Numbered from the stretch's first letter, positions 1 to 9,058 are shown. The stretch is DNA of 64,000 nt from Pseudomonas protegens (GCF_013407925.2 NZ_CP060201.1:3720001-3784000), one strand, 5' to 3'. The notes: generated from the sequence alone by a model not told the origin. Translations and numbers: made by a program.

Positions 1-1015
1 CTTCGAGCTTGTAGGACATCTTGCCGGTGGTGCCGTCCTGCCACTGGAAGTGGTCGGAGTAAATCGATTGCGGCGCGCCGTAGAACGGGTTGATCACCTC
101 GTCGAACTGCCCGGCGGAGAAGTTCACCAGGTGCAGGAAGGTGCGCTTGCCCAGCCGCGAATGCGGGTCCGGGGCATCGGAACGCAGCAGCAGGGCCGGG
201 CTGTTGATGCCGCCGCCGGCCAGCACGTAATGCCGGGCCTTGACCGTGATGGTGCGCCCGGTGGGCGTTACGCAGCGGGCGTCCATGGCCTGGCATTGCA
301 AGCCGGTGACCTTGTCATCCTTGATCTGCAGGCGCTCGGCCCGGGCCAGGTACAGCAGCTCGCCGCCTTTTTCCAGGGTTGCCGGAATGGTGGTCACCAG
401 CATCGACTGCTTGGCGTTGGTCGGGCAGCCCAGGCCGCAATAGCCCAGGTTCCAGCAGCCGCGCACGTTGCGCGGAATCACATGCCAGCTGTAGCCCAGG
501 GCTTCGCAGCCCTTGCGGATCACGTCGTTGTTGGCGTTGGGCGGCATGGCCCAGGGCGCCACGCCCAGGCGCTGTTCCATCTTTTCGAACCAGGGCGCCA
601 TCTCGGCCGAGCTGTGGCCCACCACCCCGTGTTCCCGGGCCCAGTGCTCCAGGGTCGGGTCGGGGGTGCGAAAGCTCGAGGTCCAGTTGATCAGGGTGGT
701 GCCGCCCACGGCGCGACCCTGGAGGATGGTGATGGCGCCGTCCTTGCTCATGCGCCCGATGCCTTCCTGATAGAGGCTGGTATAGGCCTGGTCCTCAAGC
801 ATCTTGAAGTCGTCGCTGGTCTTGAGCGGGCCTTCCTCGATCAACAGCACCTTGTAGCCGGCGGCGCTGAGGATTTCGGCGGTGGTGCCGCCACCGGCGC
901 CGCTACCGATGATGGCGACATCGGCTTCCAGGGTCAGGTCCTGCTCCAGTTGCGAGCCGTTGTAGGTTTTCCAGCCACGGTTCAGGCCTTCGCGGAACAG
1001 ATCAGGTACGGGCAT
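1..1015 (-). CDS. GMC-family FAD oxidoreductase (3' end outside window)
   Basis: Probable flavin-dependent alcohol oxidoreductase of the glucose-methanol-choline family; the C-terminal part runs off the left edge. Reading leftward from ATG at 1015, the protein starts MPVPDLFREGLNRGW and has a Rossmann FAD motif, IIGSGAGGGTTAE, at about residues 35-47, then the GMC signature GRAVGGTTLINW near 100-111. A cysteine-bearing stretch, GCWNLGYCGLGCPTNAK, resembles those of long-chain alcohol oxidase-like bacterial members. It lies downstream of, and co-directional with, a Tat lipoprotein and an aldehyde dehydrogenase, suggesting alcohol to aldehyde to acid oxidation. The same neighbours occur in P. 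aeruginosa (PA0364-PA0366, from memory). The substrate cannot be told from the sequence. Confidence 0.88.
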   Translation of the reverse strand, partial: MPVPDLFREGLNRGWKTYNGSQLEQDLTLEADVAIIGSGAGGGTTAEILSAAGYKVLLIEEGPLKTSDDFKMLEDQAYTSLYQEGIGRMSKDGAITILQGRAVGGTTLINWTSSFRTPDPTLEHWAREHGVVGHSSAEMAPWFEKMEQRLGVAPWAMPPNANNDVIRKGCEALGYSWHVIPRNVRGCWNLGYCGLGCPTNAKQSMLVTTIPATLEKGGELLYLARAERLQIKDDKVTGLQCQAMDARCVTPTGRTITVKARHYVLAGGGINSPALLLRSDAPDPHSRLGKRTFLHLVNFSAGQFDEVINPFYGAPQSIYSDHFQWQDGTTGKMSYKLE

Positions 1016-1189
1016 ATCGGGTGCTCTCTTATTATTGAAGGCTCGGCGCGGATCCACTGTAGCCGCTGCTGAGCCTGCGAAGCTGCGAAAAGGCCCGCAG
1101 GGCCTTGCTTGACGATCTCCAGCCGAACCCCCAGTGTCCCGCGAGCGTCCCGCCCGTTCAGAGCCTGTGGCAGCGGCTACACAGCTCGA

Positions 1190-1735
1190 TCAGACCTTCG
1201 GTGGCCCGGGATAACCGCAATGGCCCCAAGACTCAGGCCGGGTGTACCAGGCCATCATCACCAGTTGCAGCAACGAGGCATGACCCATGCGCAGCAGGGC
1301 CAGGAAGCTGTTTTCCCAACGGCTGAGAAAGTTGCGGATGTCTTCCGTGCTGGCGTTTTCCCAACTGCCCCAGATCCCCGTCAGCGGGCCGCGGGTCACC
1401 GCCATGCCCAGCACATCGAACAACTGCTGGGTGAGCTTGAACATCTCGGTCGACAGGTGATTGAGGGCGTTGTCCAGGCTGGCCAGGGTGCCCTCGACGG
1501 CGGCGGGCATCTTGTCCGCCGCCACCGCGCCTTCGAGCATCACCGGAATCAGCGCCCGCAAAAACGGCAGGTCATTGCTGCGCAGCATGCTGAAGCCACT
1601 GGCAGGGGTACTGGCGGAGCAACCGCTGAGGCTGGCGCCGAGCCCGGCGGTGGCCAGGAAGGCGCTGGCGCAGAGGCCGATTTTCAGCAGGCCGCGCCGT
1701 GACAGCGCGGGTGTTTCATACAGGCTAGGGGTCAT
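1190..1735 (-). CDS. Tat-exported lipoprotein accompanying the GMC oxidoreductase
   Basis: 181-residue protein whose N-terminus carries a twin-arginine signal (SRRGLLK, residues 12-18), a hydrophobic stretch and a lipobox-like LSGC with Cys39. It is therefore probably exported folded by Tat and lipidated. The mature part is mostly helical with no catalytic motif I recognise. It sits between calB and the GMC oxidoreductase on the same strand. Tat-signal small proteins are common partners of membrane-associated GMC or gluconate-dehydrogenase-type flavoproteins, so a role as assembly or export partner is inferred. ATG at 1735 is the first in-frame start, just after the calB stop. Confidence 0.75.
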   Translation of the reverse strand: MTPSLYETPALSRRGLLKIGLCASAFLATAGLGASLSGCSASTPASGFSMLRSNDLPFLRALIPVMLEGAVAADKMPAAVEGTLASLDNALNHLSTEMFKLTQQLFDVLGMAVTRGPLTGIWGSWENASTEDIRNFLSRWENSFLALLRMGHASLLQLVMMAWYTRPESWGHCGYPGPPKV

Positions 1736-1762
1736 TATTGTTATTACCCGGCGTTGTACTGG

Positions 1763-3193
1763 TTAACGAATGAACAGCTTCTGGATGAGTTTCTGGATCG
1801 ATTTGCCATACGGCGGGTAGATCAGGCGCGCGGCATTGAAGCGCTGCTTGATGAACACGCCCTTGGCCTTGCTGAAGGTCAGGAAGCCTTCATGCCCGTG
1901 GTAGTGGCCCATGCCGGACGGGCCGATGCCGCCAAACGGCAGGTCGTCCTGGGCCACATGCAGCAGGGTGTCGTTCAGGCACACGCCGCCGGAGTGGGTT
2001 TCGTTGAGCACCCGCTGTTGTTCGGCCTTGTCGTAGCCGAAGTAGTACAGCGCCAGCGGGCGCGGGCGCTGGGTGATGTAGGCCAAGGCCTGGTCCAGGG
2101 TCTTGTAGGGCACGATTGGCAGGATCGGGCCGAAGATCTCGTCCTGCATCACGCTCATGTCGTCCGTGACGTTGAGCAGCAGGCTGTGGCCCAGGCGGCG
2201 TTCCTGGCTCTGCTCGAACAGCGGCACCAGCAGCGCGCCCTTGCTGGTGGCATCGCTCAGGTAGCCGTTGAGCCGGTTCAACTGGCGCTGGTTGATGATC
2301 GCGGTGTAGTCGGGGTTGTCCGCCAGGGTCGGGAAGAAGCCGCGGACCACCTGGCGATAGGCTTCGACAAAGGCGCCGACCCGTTCTTCCGGCACCAGCA
2401 CGTAGTCCGGGGCGACGCAGGTCTGCCCGGCGTTCAGGGTCTTGCCGAAGGCGATGCGTTCGGCGGCGTCCTTGAGCGGCACGCTGTGGGACACGATGGC
2501 CGGGGACTTGCCGCCCAGTTCAAGCGTCACCGGAGTCAGGTTTTCCGCGGCGGCGCGCATCACGTGCTTGCCGATGCTGGTGGCGCCGGTGAACAGCAGG
2601 TGATCGAAACGCAGCTTGGAAAACGCCATGCCCACTTCGGCTTCGCCCAGCACTACGCACACCAGGTCCTCGGGGAACACCCGCGCCAGCAGTTGCTTGA
2701 GCAGCTGGCCGGTGGCCGGGGTGGATTCGCTGAGCTTGAGCATCACCCGGTTGCCGGCGGCCAGGGCCCCGACCAGCGGGCCCATGCACAGGTACAGCGG
2801 GTAGTTCCACGGCACGATCACCCCGACCACCCCCAGGGGCTGGTAGACCACCTTGGCCGAGGCCGGCTGGAAGGCCAGGCCCACGGCGCGGCGGGACGGC
2901 TTCATCCATTTGCTCAGGTGTTTGCGGGCGTAGTGGATGCCGTGCAGGCTGGGCATCAGCTCGGCCAGCAGGGTTTCATCGGCGCTGCGGTTGCTGAAGT
3001 CCTGGCTGATGGCGTCGATCAGCGCCTGGCGCTCGCTGTTGAGCAGATCGTGCAGCGACTTGAGCCATTGCTGGCGCTGCGCGGCGGGCGGCATGGGGTT
3101 GGCGGCAAAGGCCCGGCGCTGGGCTTCGAACAGTGTTTGCAGCGCGTCCTGTTGCTGAAGGGAATCCTGCAGGTAGGCGATTTCGGCAGACAT
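1763..3193 (-). CDS. calB: Coniferyl aldehyde dehydrogenase-like NAD(P)+ aldehyde dehydrogenase
   Basis: 476 residues, typical for the CalB-type branch of the ALDH superfamily. The protein shows VIVPWNYPLYL (about 126-136), the ELGGKSP motif with general-base Glu225, and the nucleophile Cys259 in AGQTCVAPDY. It oxidises an aldehyde to the acid with NAD(P)+. Coniferyl aldehyde is the family name substrate, but medium and long aliphatic aldehydes are also possible. It is first in a leftward group with the Tat lipoprotein and GMC oxidoreductase and is divergent from a TetR regulator. A palindrome 34 bp in front of the start is a likely repressor site. Start ATG at 3193 (MSAEIAYLQ). Confidence 0.9.
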   Translation of the reverse strand: MSAEIAYLQDSLQQQDALQTLFEAQRRAFAANPMPPAAQRQQWLKSLHDLLNSERQALIDAISQDFSNRSADETLLAELMPSLHGIHYARKHLSKWMKPSRRAVGLAFQPASAKVVYQPLGVVGVIVPWNYPLYLCMGPLVGALAAGNRVMLKLSESTPATGQLLKQLLARVFPEDLVCVVLGEAEVGMAFSKLRFDHLLFTGATSIGKHVMRAAAENLTPVTLELGGKSPAIVSHSVPLKDAAERIAFGKTLNAGQTCVAPDYVLVPEERVGAFVEAYRQVVRGFFPTLADNPDYTAIINQRQLNRLNGYLSDATSKGALLVPLFEQSQERRLGHSLLLNVTDDMSVMQDEIFGPILPIVPYKTLDQALAYITQRPRPLALYYFGYDKAEQQRVLNETHSGGVCLNDTLLHVAQDDLPFGGIGPSGMGHYHGHEGFLTFSKAKGVFIKQRFNAARLIYPPYGKSIQKLIQKLFIR

Positions 3194-3226
3194 GGACGGG
3201 CTCCGGTTTCTGGGGGTGGCTAGTTT

Positions 3227-3246
3227 TTTAGAGCTTATGCTCTAAA
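3227..3246. promoter_or_regulatory. Perfect 20-bp inverted repeat, probable TetR operator
   Basis: TTTAGAGCTTATGCTCTAAA: 8-bp perfect arms around a 4-bp TTAT spacer, inside the divergent 144-bp region between calB and the TetR-family gene. Size and symmetry fit a TetR-dimer operator. The AT-rich repeat would overlap the calB promoter region and could also autoregulate the regulator. Function is inferred from position only. Confidence 0.6.
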
Positions 3247-3337
3247 TTGTCAAATACCATCCGGTGCCGGTCGCGATTTATCCCCAGGGGGATAGAACGT
3301 AAGATGCACCCCAGCCTTCTGATTAAAGCCCACACCC

Positions 3338-4009
3338 ATGGCCCCACGCATAAAAACCCGCGAACGCATCGTCCAGTTCAGTCTCGAACTCTTCAACCAG
3401 CAAGGCGAACGCAACGTCAGCACCAACCACATTGCGGCGCACATGGAGATTTCCCCGGGCAACCTGTACTACCACTTCCCCAACAAGCAGGCGATCATCG
3501 CCGTGCTGTTTGCCGAGTACGAAAGCCTGGTGGACAGCTTCCTGCGCCCGCCGCCCGGACGCGCGGTCACCGTGCAAGACAAGCGCTATTACCTGCAGGC
3601 GCTGCTGGCGGCCATGTGGCGCTACCGTTTTCTGCACCGCGACCTGGAGCACCTGCTGGACAGCGACCCCGAACTGGCCGCGCGCTACCGGCGTTTCTCC
3701 CAGCGCTGCCTGATCCAGGGCATGGCCATCTATGGGCGTTTCGTCGAGGCCGGGATCGTCGCCATGGACAAGGTGCAGATCGAATCCCTGACCCTCAATG
3801 CCTGGATCATCCTCACCTCCTGGGTGCGTTTTTTGTGCACCACCCGGGAAAACTCCACCCACCTGAGCGAAGAAGCCATCAAGCGCGGGGTGTATCAGGT
3901 GCTGGTACTGGAAGCCGGCTTTGTCACCGAGCAGGCCCGGGAAGCGGTCAACGACCTGTTCGAAGAGTTTTACGTGCCCCTGGCCCAAGCCCTGGAAGAA
4001 GTGCAGTAG
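3338..4009 (+). CDS. TetR-family transcriptional regulator
   Basis: 223 residues. The N-terminal helix-turn-helix (residues about 6-52) reads RIVQFSLELFNQQGERNVSTN followed by ISPGNLYYHFPNKQAI, the classic TetR recognition-helix pattern. The rest is an all-helical ligand-binding and dimerisation domain (TetR_C, YfiR/BetI-like). It is divergently placed from calB with a palindrome between the two starts, so it most likely represses the aldehyde/alcohol oxidation genes and itself. The ligand is unknown; an aldehyde or acid intermediate would be logical. Confidence 0.9.
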   Translation: MAPRIKTRERIVQFSLELFNQQGERNVSTNHIAAHMEISPGNLYYHFPNKQAIIAVLFAEYESLVDSFLRPPPGRAVTVQDKRYYLQALLAAMWRYRFLHRDLEHLLDSDPELAARYRRFSQRCLIQGMAIYGRFVEAGIVAMDKVQIESLTLNAWIILTSWVRFLCTTRENSTHLSEEAIKRGVYQVLVLEAGFVTEQAREAVNDLFEEFYVPLAQALEEVQ

Positions 4010-4042
4010 GATCAACCTCCGACTTATTCACAGGAGCCCGCC

Positions 4043-4897
4043 ATGCCCCTCGCGCAGTTGATCAGCCCGCTTGCCCTGGACCAGAAGAAACAGCAGCCCG
4101 GCCTGGTGATTCTGGATTGTCGCTTTGCCCTGGAAGACCCGGATTACGGCCAGCGCAGCTACGCCGACGGGCATATCGCCGGGGCGCATTTCGCCGACCT
4201 GAACCGCGATCTGAGCGGGCCGGTGATCAAGGGCGTGACCGGCCGGCATCCGTTGCCGGACCCGGCGCAACTGCTGGCGCGCCTGCAGGCCTGGGGCATC
4301 GATAACGACAGCGAAATCGTGCTCTATGACGATGGTCCCGGTGCCTTTGCCGCTCGCGCCTGGTGGTTGCTGGCCTGGCTGGGCAAGCGTGATGGCGTGT
4401 TCATGCTCGACGGTGGCCTGAAAGCCTGGCACGCCGCCGGCCTGCCCCTGAGCCTGGATGCGCCGGAGGCCGTGGCCGGACAGTTCACGGGCCAACCCGA
4501 CCACAGCCTGCTGCTGGATGCCGAACACCTGCGCCAGCGCCTGGGCCAGGCAGACCTGACCCTGCTGGATGCCCGTGGCCTGCCGCGCTTTCGTGGCGAG
4601 GTGGAACCCATCGATCCGGTGGCCGGGCATATTCCCGGGGCACAATGCGCGGCGTTCACCGACAACCTGGACAGCGACGGACGCTTTTTGCCGGCGCAGC
4701 AGCTCAAGCAGCGTTTTGCCGAAAAACTCGCCGGACGCTCCCCGGAGCACTTGGTGGCTTACTGCGGCTCTGGCGTCACCGCCTGCCACAACCTGTTCGC
4801 CCTGTGCCTGGCTGGCTATCCCCTGGCGCGGCTGTATGCCGGGTCGTGGAGCGAATGGATCACCGATGCCCAGCGACCTGTCGCCACCGGCGATTGA
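4043..4897 (+). CDS. sseA: Sulfurtransferase, 3-mercaptopyruvate/thiosulfate type (tandem rhodanese)
   Basis: 284 residues with two rhodanese folds: an inactive N-terminal domain (LVILDCRFAL, GHIAGAHFADL) and a catalytic C-terminal one ending in the active-site loop CGSGVTA with Cys241. CGSG[VT]TA loops are typical of 3-mercaptopyruvate sulfurtransferases, as opposed to the CRKGVT loop of thiosulfate sulfurtransferases. It transfers a sulfane sulfur to thiol or cyanide acceptors in the cytoplasm. A Shine-Dalgarno (ACAGGAG) precedes ATG 4043, 33 bp after the TetR gene, so the two may be co-transcribed. Confidence 0.9.
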   Translation: MPLAQLISPLALDQKKQQPGLVILDCRFALEDPDYGQRSYADGHIAGAHFADLNRDLSGPVIKGVTGRHPLPDPAQLLARLQAWGIDNDSEIVLYDDGPGAFAARAWWLLAWLGKRDGVFMLDGGLKAWHAAGLPLSLDAPEAVAGQFTGQPDHSLLLDAEHLRQRLGQADLTLLDARGLPRFRGEVEPIDPVAGHIPGAQCAAFTDNLDSDGRFLPAQQLKQRFAEKLAGRSPEHLVAYCGSGVTACHNLFALCLAGYPLARLYAGSWSEWITDAQRPVATGD

Positions 4898-4961
4898 CGA
4901 GTTGCCCCAGTCGGCCTCTTCGCTGGCAAGCCAGCTCCCACGACCCGCAAGCCCCGCGAAC

Positions 4962-5038
4962 CTGTAGGAGCGAGCTTGCTCGCGAAAGCGTCGACAGGGA
5001 CGCGTTGGCCGCAGCAGGCGCGAGCTTGCTCGCGAAAC
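4962..5038. repeat. Two REP-type elements (GAGCTTGCTCGCGAA variant)
   Basis: Two copies of the palindromic core CGAGCTTGCTCGCGAA (about 4970-4985 and 5020-5035), the first preceded by GTAGGAG, lie between the convergent sseA and AraC genes. This is the usual fluorescens-group intergenic REP motif. A degenerate inverted copy (GCTGGCAAGCCAGCTCCCA) lies just upstream near 4922-4940. Confidence 0.8.
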
Positions 5039-5048
5039 CCGCACCGCC

Positions 5049-5879
5049 CTACTGCAGAACGGCACTGCGATAAGCCGCCGGCGCCACCCCATACACCTGC
5101 TTGAACTGCCGACTGAGGTGACTCTGGTCGGCAAATCCCAATTGCGTGGCCACTTCCAGCGGCAGGCAGCCATCGCGCAACAGGGCCCGGGCCTTGGCGA
5201 TGCGCTGCTGCATCAGCCAGGTGTGGGGCGGAATCCCGGTGGCCCGGCGAAACACCCGGGCGAAATGGAACGGCGACAGGTTCACCGCCGCCGCCAACTC
5301 CTCCAGTGACGGCGGCGCGGCCAACTGCGAGCGCAGCAGTTCCTTGGCCTGGACAATCGCCCGGTGCTCCTGCCCAGGTTCGCCCGGCGCCCGGACTCCG
5401 GCGTGTCGCTGCAACAGCAACAGCAGCATTTCCCGCCATTGGGTCTGTTGTTGCAGGGCCGTGGCCGGGCTTTCCAGCAGGTGGTGCAGGCGGGCAAAAC
5501 CCTGCACCAGGTCCGGGTCGCGGTACAGGGTGGCGCCGAAGGCCGGCAGGCTGCCGCTGGGCAGCTCCAGTTCATCCAGCAGGCCGAGAATCTGCCGGTT
5601 GTCCGGGTAGAAGGCCCGGTACAGCCAGCCGTCCTCGACGCCCTTGGCGCCGGTGTGCAGCTCATCCGGGTTGATCAGCACCAGGGTGCCGCTGCCCGCC
5701 AGGTGCTCGGCGCCGCGATAGCGGTAGCGCTGGGCCCCGGCCATGATCATGCCGATCACATAACCCTCGTGCACATGAGGCACGAAGCGCTGCTCGATAT
5801 AGCGCGCCGCCAGCAGCTCGACCCCGGCCAGGGGTTCGGTCTGCCAGAAGCGGATCGACTCCCGGGTGGACTTAGCCAT
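5049..5879 (-). CDS. AraC-family transcriptional regulator
   Basis: 276 residues. The N-terminal cupin-like sensing domain (VPHVHEGYVIGMIMAGAQ, LINPDELHTG) is of the AraC_binding type, and the C-terminal part is a double helix-turn-helix (LEELAAAVNLSPFHFARVFRR, then LGFADQSHLSRQFKQVYG) with the AraC signature. Its ATG at 5879 overlaps the stop of the upstream hydrolase gene by 8 bp, so the two are translationally coupled. The target is unknown; LysE-type exporters or amino-acid genes are frequent targets of this subfamily but none is adjacent. Confidence 0.87.
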   Translation of the reverse strand: MAKSTRESIRFWQTEPLAGVELLAARYIEQRFVPHVHEGYVIGMIMAGAQRYRYRGAEHLAGSGTLVLINPDELHTGAKGVEDGWLYRAFYPDNRQILGLLDELELPSGSLPAFGATLYRDPDLVQGFARLHHLLESPATALQQQTQWREMLLLLLQRHAGVRAPGEPGQEHRAIVQAKELLRSQLAAPPSLEELAAAVNLSPFHFARVFRRATGIPPHTWLMQQRIAKARALLRDGCLPLEVATQLGFADQSHLSRQFKQVYGVAPAAYRSAVLQ

Positions 5880-6873
5880 GGCGGCCCAGGTCCATCAGCC
5901 ATTGCGGAATGCGCTGTTCCAGGTAGTAGCGCGGATGTTTCAGGCTGCCGCCGACAAAGCCCACGTGACCGCCCTTGGCCTGCAGTTCGAACTGGGTGCT
6001 GGCGGACAACTCGCTGGCCTCGGGCAGGCTGTGGGGGAACACGAAGGGATCGTCCGCGGCCTGGATGATCAGGGTCGGGGTACGGATTTCGCCGAGGAAA
6101 TAGCGGCTGGAGGCGCGGCGGTAATAGTCGTGAGCGTCGGCAAAGCCATGCAGCGGGGCGGTGACCCGGCCGTCGAAGTCCCAGAAGGTGCGCATCTTGG
6201 TCAGCGGGCCCAGTTGCGCCAGGGTGGCCAGGCCTTCATGGCGGCCGTCGTGCTGGAACTGGCGCTGCTTGTCCTTGATGTAGGCCAGCATCTCGCGCAT
6301 GAAGTGCGCCTGGTAGACCTTGGAAAAGCCCCGGCCGATGCGGTCGGCGCACTGGTCCAGGCGAAACGGCACCGACACCGCCGTGGCGCCCTGCAACGGG
6401 CTGGCGCTGCCGCTTTCCCCCAGGTACTTGAGCAGCACATTGCCCCCCAGCGAATAGCCCACCGCATACAGCGGCGCCAGCGGACGCTTGGCCCGCAGGT
6501 GGGCGATGGCGGCGGCCAGGTCTTCGCTGGCGCCGGAGTGGTAGCTGCGGGGCAGCAGGTTGGGTTCGCCGGAGCAGCCGCGCCAGTTCAGCGCCGCGCT
6601 GGCCCAGCCCCGAGCGGCGAGGGCCTGCTGCAGGCCGGCCACGTAGGGAGAGTTGGAGGAACCGGTCAGGCCGTGCAGCACCAGCACCAGAGGGGCTTCG
6701 GCGCTATGCGGGCCGTGCCAGTCCAGATCGAGAAAGTCGCCGTCGTCCAGCCACAAGCGCTCGCGCTGGCGCTCCAGGTGAGTGGTCGGGCGCCACAGCG
6801 GGCCCCACAGGGTCTGCAGGTGCGGGTTGCCAAGGCCGAAGGCGGGGATGAAACGATCAGGCGAGTCGGGCAC
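5872..6873 (-). CDS. Alpha/beta hydrolase, YheT/ABHD-type
   Basis: Putative esterase of the YheT family: FGLGNPHLQTLWGPLWRPT near the N-terminus, oxyanion region LVLHGLTGSSNSPYV, nucleophile elbow GYSLGGNVLLKYLGE, and a late His in GGHVGFVGG. I place the start at GTG 6873 (VPDSPDRFIPAFGLGNPHLQ), because the longer in-frame ATG at 6978 would overlap rsmD by 31 bp and adds a low-complexity extension unlike the family. About 333 residues. It is co-directional with rsmD upstream and overlaps the AraC gene downstream. The natural substrate of these enzymes is not established. Confidence 0.82.
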   Translation of the reverse strand: MPDSPDRFIPAFGLGNPHLQTLWGPLWRPTTHLERQRERLWLDDGDFLDLDWHGPHSAEAPLVLVLHGLTGSSNSPYVAGLQQALAARGWASAALNWRGCSGEPNLLPRSYHSGASEDLAAAIAHLRAKRPLAPLYAVGYSLGGNVLLKYLGESGSASPLQGATAVSVPFRLDQCADRIGRGFSKVYQAHFMREMLAYIKDKQRQFQHDGRHEGLATLAQLGPLTKMRTFWDFDGRVTAPLHGFADAHDYYRRASSRYFLGEIRTPTLIIQAADDPFVFPHSLPEASELSASTQFELQAKGGHVGFVGGSLKHPRYYLEQRIPQWLMDLGRHG

Positions 6874-6947
6874 GGGGAGGATCTCGATGCAGCGGCGCGC
6901 AGCCCGGGCGGGGTGCGCGCCTTGTTCCGGCCAAACGTAGGCAGGGG

Positions 6948-7568
6948 CTACGCGGCGTTGTCTGCCATACGTTGCCACAGCGAGTAGTAGACCTGCCCGG
7001 ATTTTTGTTCACGGTGCAGGCGCCAGCGCCCGGGCAGGCCCAGGGTCGATGGCGCGGTTTCGCTTTCGGTGTAGATCCAGGCGTCGTCCGCCAGCCAGCC
7101 GCGCTCTTCCAGCAGGGCGCAGGCGGCGGGCAGCAGGTTCTGGTTGAACGGCGGGTCGAGGAAGGCCAGGTCGAACGGCGTCGCCGGCTGGGTTTCCAGG
7201 TAGCGCAGGGCATCGGCGGTCTGCGCCTGGCCCACGGTGCAGCGCAGGGTGCCCAGGTGCTCGCGCAGGCTGGAAATGGCCACGCTGCTGCTGTCCAGGG
7301 CCAGGCCCGTGGCGGCGCCACGGGACAGGGCTTCGAGGAACACCGCGCCGCTGCCGGCGAACAGGTCGATGACCTTGGCCCCGGCGACATAGGGAGCGAG
7401 CCAGTTGAACAGGGTTTCGCGCACCCGGTCCGGGGTCGGGCGCAGCCCCGGCAGGTCGGGGAAGCTCAGCTTACGGCTGCGCCATTCGCCGCCGATGATG
7501 CGCAACTGGCCCACGCCATTGTGCTGGTTATGGACGGGTTTCTTGCTGGGACGGGCTGGACGGGCCAT
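6948..7568 (-). CDS. rsmD: 16S rRNA (guanine(966)-N2)-methyltransferase
   Basis: 206 residues. Class I SAM methyltransferase with GQLRIIGGEWRSRKL at the start of the domain, LRPTPDRVRETLFNWL, SAM motif I VIDLFAGSGAVFLEALSRG, and the amino-methylase motif LDPPFNQ. It methylates G966 of 16S rRNA on the 30S subunit. Its ATG at 7568 abuts the stop of the upstream M16 peptidase gene (sharing one base), so it is probably in one transcription unit with the two M16 genes. Confidence 0.93.
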   Translation of the reverse strand: MARPARPSKKPVHNQHNGVGQLRIIGGEWRSRKLSFPDLPGLRPTPDRVRETLFNWLAPYVAGAKVIDLFAGSGAVFLEALSRGAATGLALDSSSVAISSLREHLGTLRCTVGQAQTADALRYLETQPATPFDLAFLDPPFNQNLLPAACALLEERGWLADDAWIYTESETAPSTLGLPGRWRLHREQKSGQVYYSLWQRMADNAA

Positions 7569-9058
7569 CAGTGCTCCGGAACCCCGAGCGGCTGCTCGGC
7601 GGGTTTGTCAGTGGGGGGCGGCAACGGCTTTTGCGCGACGGTGGGGCCGGCGCTGACGATGACCATCTTGTCGATGCTCAGGCGCTTGTTCATGGCGGCC
7701 TTGACCTGTTCCACCGTCAGTGCCTGGGATTGACGCATGAAATCTTCCAGGTAGCTCAACGGCAGGTTGTAGAAGCCCATGGCGCCCAGCTGGCCGACGA
7801 TATCGGCGTTGCTGGCGGTGGACAGCGGGAAGCTGCCGGCCAGTTCACGCTTGGCGTCGTCCAGTTCCTTCTGGGTCGGGCCGTTCTTCAGGTAGTCGGC
7901 GAACACGTCCTGCACCAGTTTCAGGGTGCCTTCGCTCATTTCCGCGCGGGTCTGCAGGTTGATCATGAACGGGCCGCGGGCCTGCATCGGGGTGAAGCCT
8001 GAGTAGACGCCGTAGGTCAGGCCGCGTTTCTCGCGCACTTCGCTCATCAGCCGGGTGCCGAAACCGCCACCGCCGAGGATCTGGTTGCCCAGGGATACGG
8101 CGGCGTAGTCCGGATCGTCACGGTCGATGCCCAGTTGCGCCAGCATCAGGCTGGTCTGGCTCGACGGGAATTCGATATGGCCGATGCTGGCCTTGGGTTC
8201 GCTGGGTTGCTCGACCTTGGCCAGGGCCGGGCCTTTGGGCAGGGCGGCGGAAACCTGCGCGGCAATCGCTTCGGCGTCGCTGCGCGAGAGGTCGCCGACC
8301 AGGGCGATCACCACGTTGCCGGCGGTATAGGCCTTGGCGTGGAAGGCCTGCAGTTGCGCCTGGGTGATAGTTGGAACGCTCTTGGCGTTGCCTTCGCTGG
8401 CATGCGCATAGGGATGGCTGCCGTACAGGCGCTGCATCAGTTCCAGGCTGGCCAGCTTGCCGGGGTTCTGCTTCTGGTACTCGAAGCCGGCGAGCAGCTG
8501 GTTCTTGATCCGCGCCAGGGAGTCGGCCGGGAAGGTCGGCTTGCCCACCACTTCGGCGAACAGCTTCAGCGCCGGCTGGCGTTTATCCACCGCGCTGAGG
8601 CTGCGCAGCGAAACCACGGCCATGTCCTTGTAGGCGCCGTTGCCGATATCCGCACCCAGGCTCTCGAAGCCCCGGGCGATGGCGCCCACATCCTTGCCGG
8701 GTACGCCTTCGTTGAGCATGGCATTGGTCAGCAGGGCCAGGCCGGAGGTGTTGCCGTCCTGGCTGCTGCCGGCGGCGAAGATCAGGCGCATGTCGAACAT
8801 CGGCAGCTCGCGGGCTTCGACGAACAGCACCTTGGCGCCTTCGGCGGTGTTCCAGGTCTGCACATTGAGGTTGCGATGGCTGGGGGCCTTGCCATCCAGC
8901 TCGGCCAGGGACTGCAGCTTCTGGCTGCTCTTGGCGTTGTCCAGGGCCTGGCTGGCATTAGTCTCGCCGGAGCGCGACAGGTACAGGCCACCGGCGGTGA
9001 GCAGGGCGACCAGGGCCAGGCCCAGCAGGACCGGTGAAGCATTCTTGCGCTTACTCAT
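7568..9058 (-). CDS. M16-family peptidase homologue lacking the zinc motif
   Basis: 496 residues: an N-terminal membrane anchor or signal (VLLGLALVALLTAGGLYLS) and two M16 domains. Where active members have HxxEH, this protein reads LALLTNAMLNEGVPG, so the zinc ligands are gone. The glycine-rich loop and conserved Arg/Tyr region of the C-terminal domain are retained (SEVREKRGLTYGVYS). By analogy with alpha/beta mitochondrial processing peptidase and other bacterial M16 pairs, it should be the inactive partner of the adjacent active subunit. Start ATG 9058 overlaps the upstream gene by 8 bp, supporting co-translation and complex formation. Confidence 0.85.
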   Translation of the reverse strand: MSKRKNASPVLLGLALVALLTAGGLYLSRSGETNASQALDNAKSSQKLQSLAELDGKAPSHRNLNVQTWNTAEGAKVLFVEARELPMFDMRLIFAAGSSQDGNTSGLALLTNAMLNEGVPGKDVGAIARGFESLGADIGNGAYKDMAVVSLRSLSAVDKRQPALKLFAEVVGKPTFPADSLARIKNQLLAGFEYQKQNPGKLASLELMQRLYGSHPYAHASEGNAKSVPTITQAQLQAFHAKAYTAGNVVIALVGDLSRSDAEAIAAQVSAALPKGPALAKVEQPSEPKASIGHIEFPSSQTSLMLAQLGIDRDDPDYAAVSLGNQILGGGGFGTRLMSEVREKRGLTYGVYSGFTPMQARGPFMINLQTRAEMSEGTLKLVQDVFADYLKNGPTQKELDDAKRELAGSFPLSTASNADIVGQLGAMGFYNLPLSYLEDFMRQSQALTVEQVKAAMNKRLSIDKMVIVSAGPTVAQKPLPPPTDKPAEQPLGVPEH

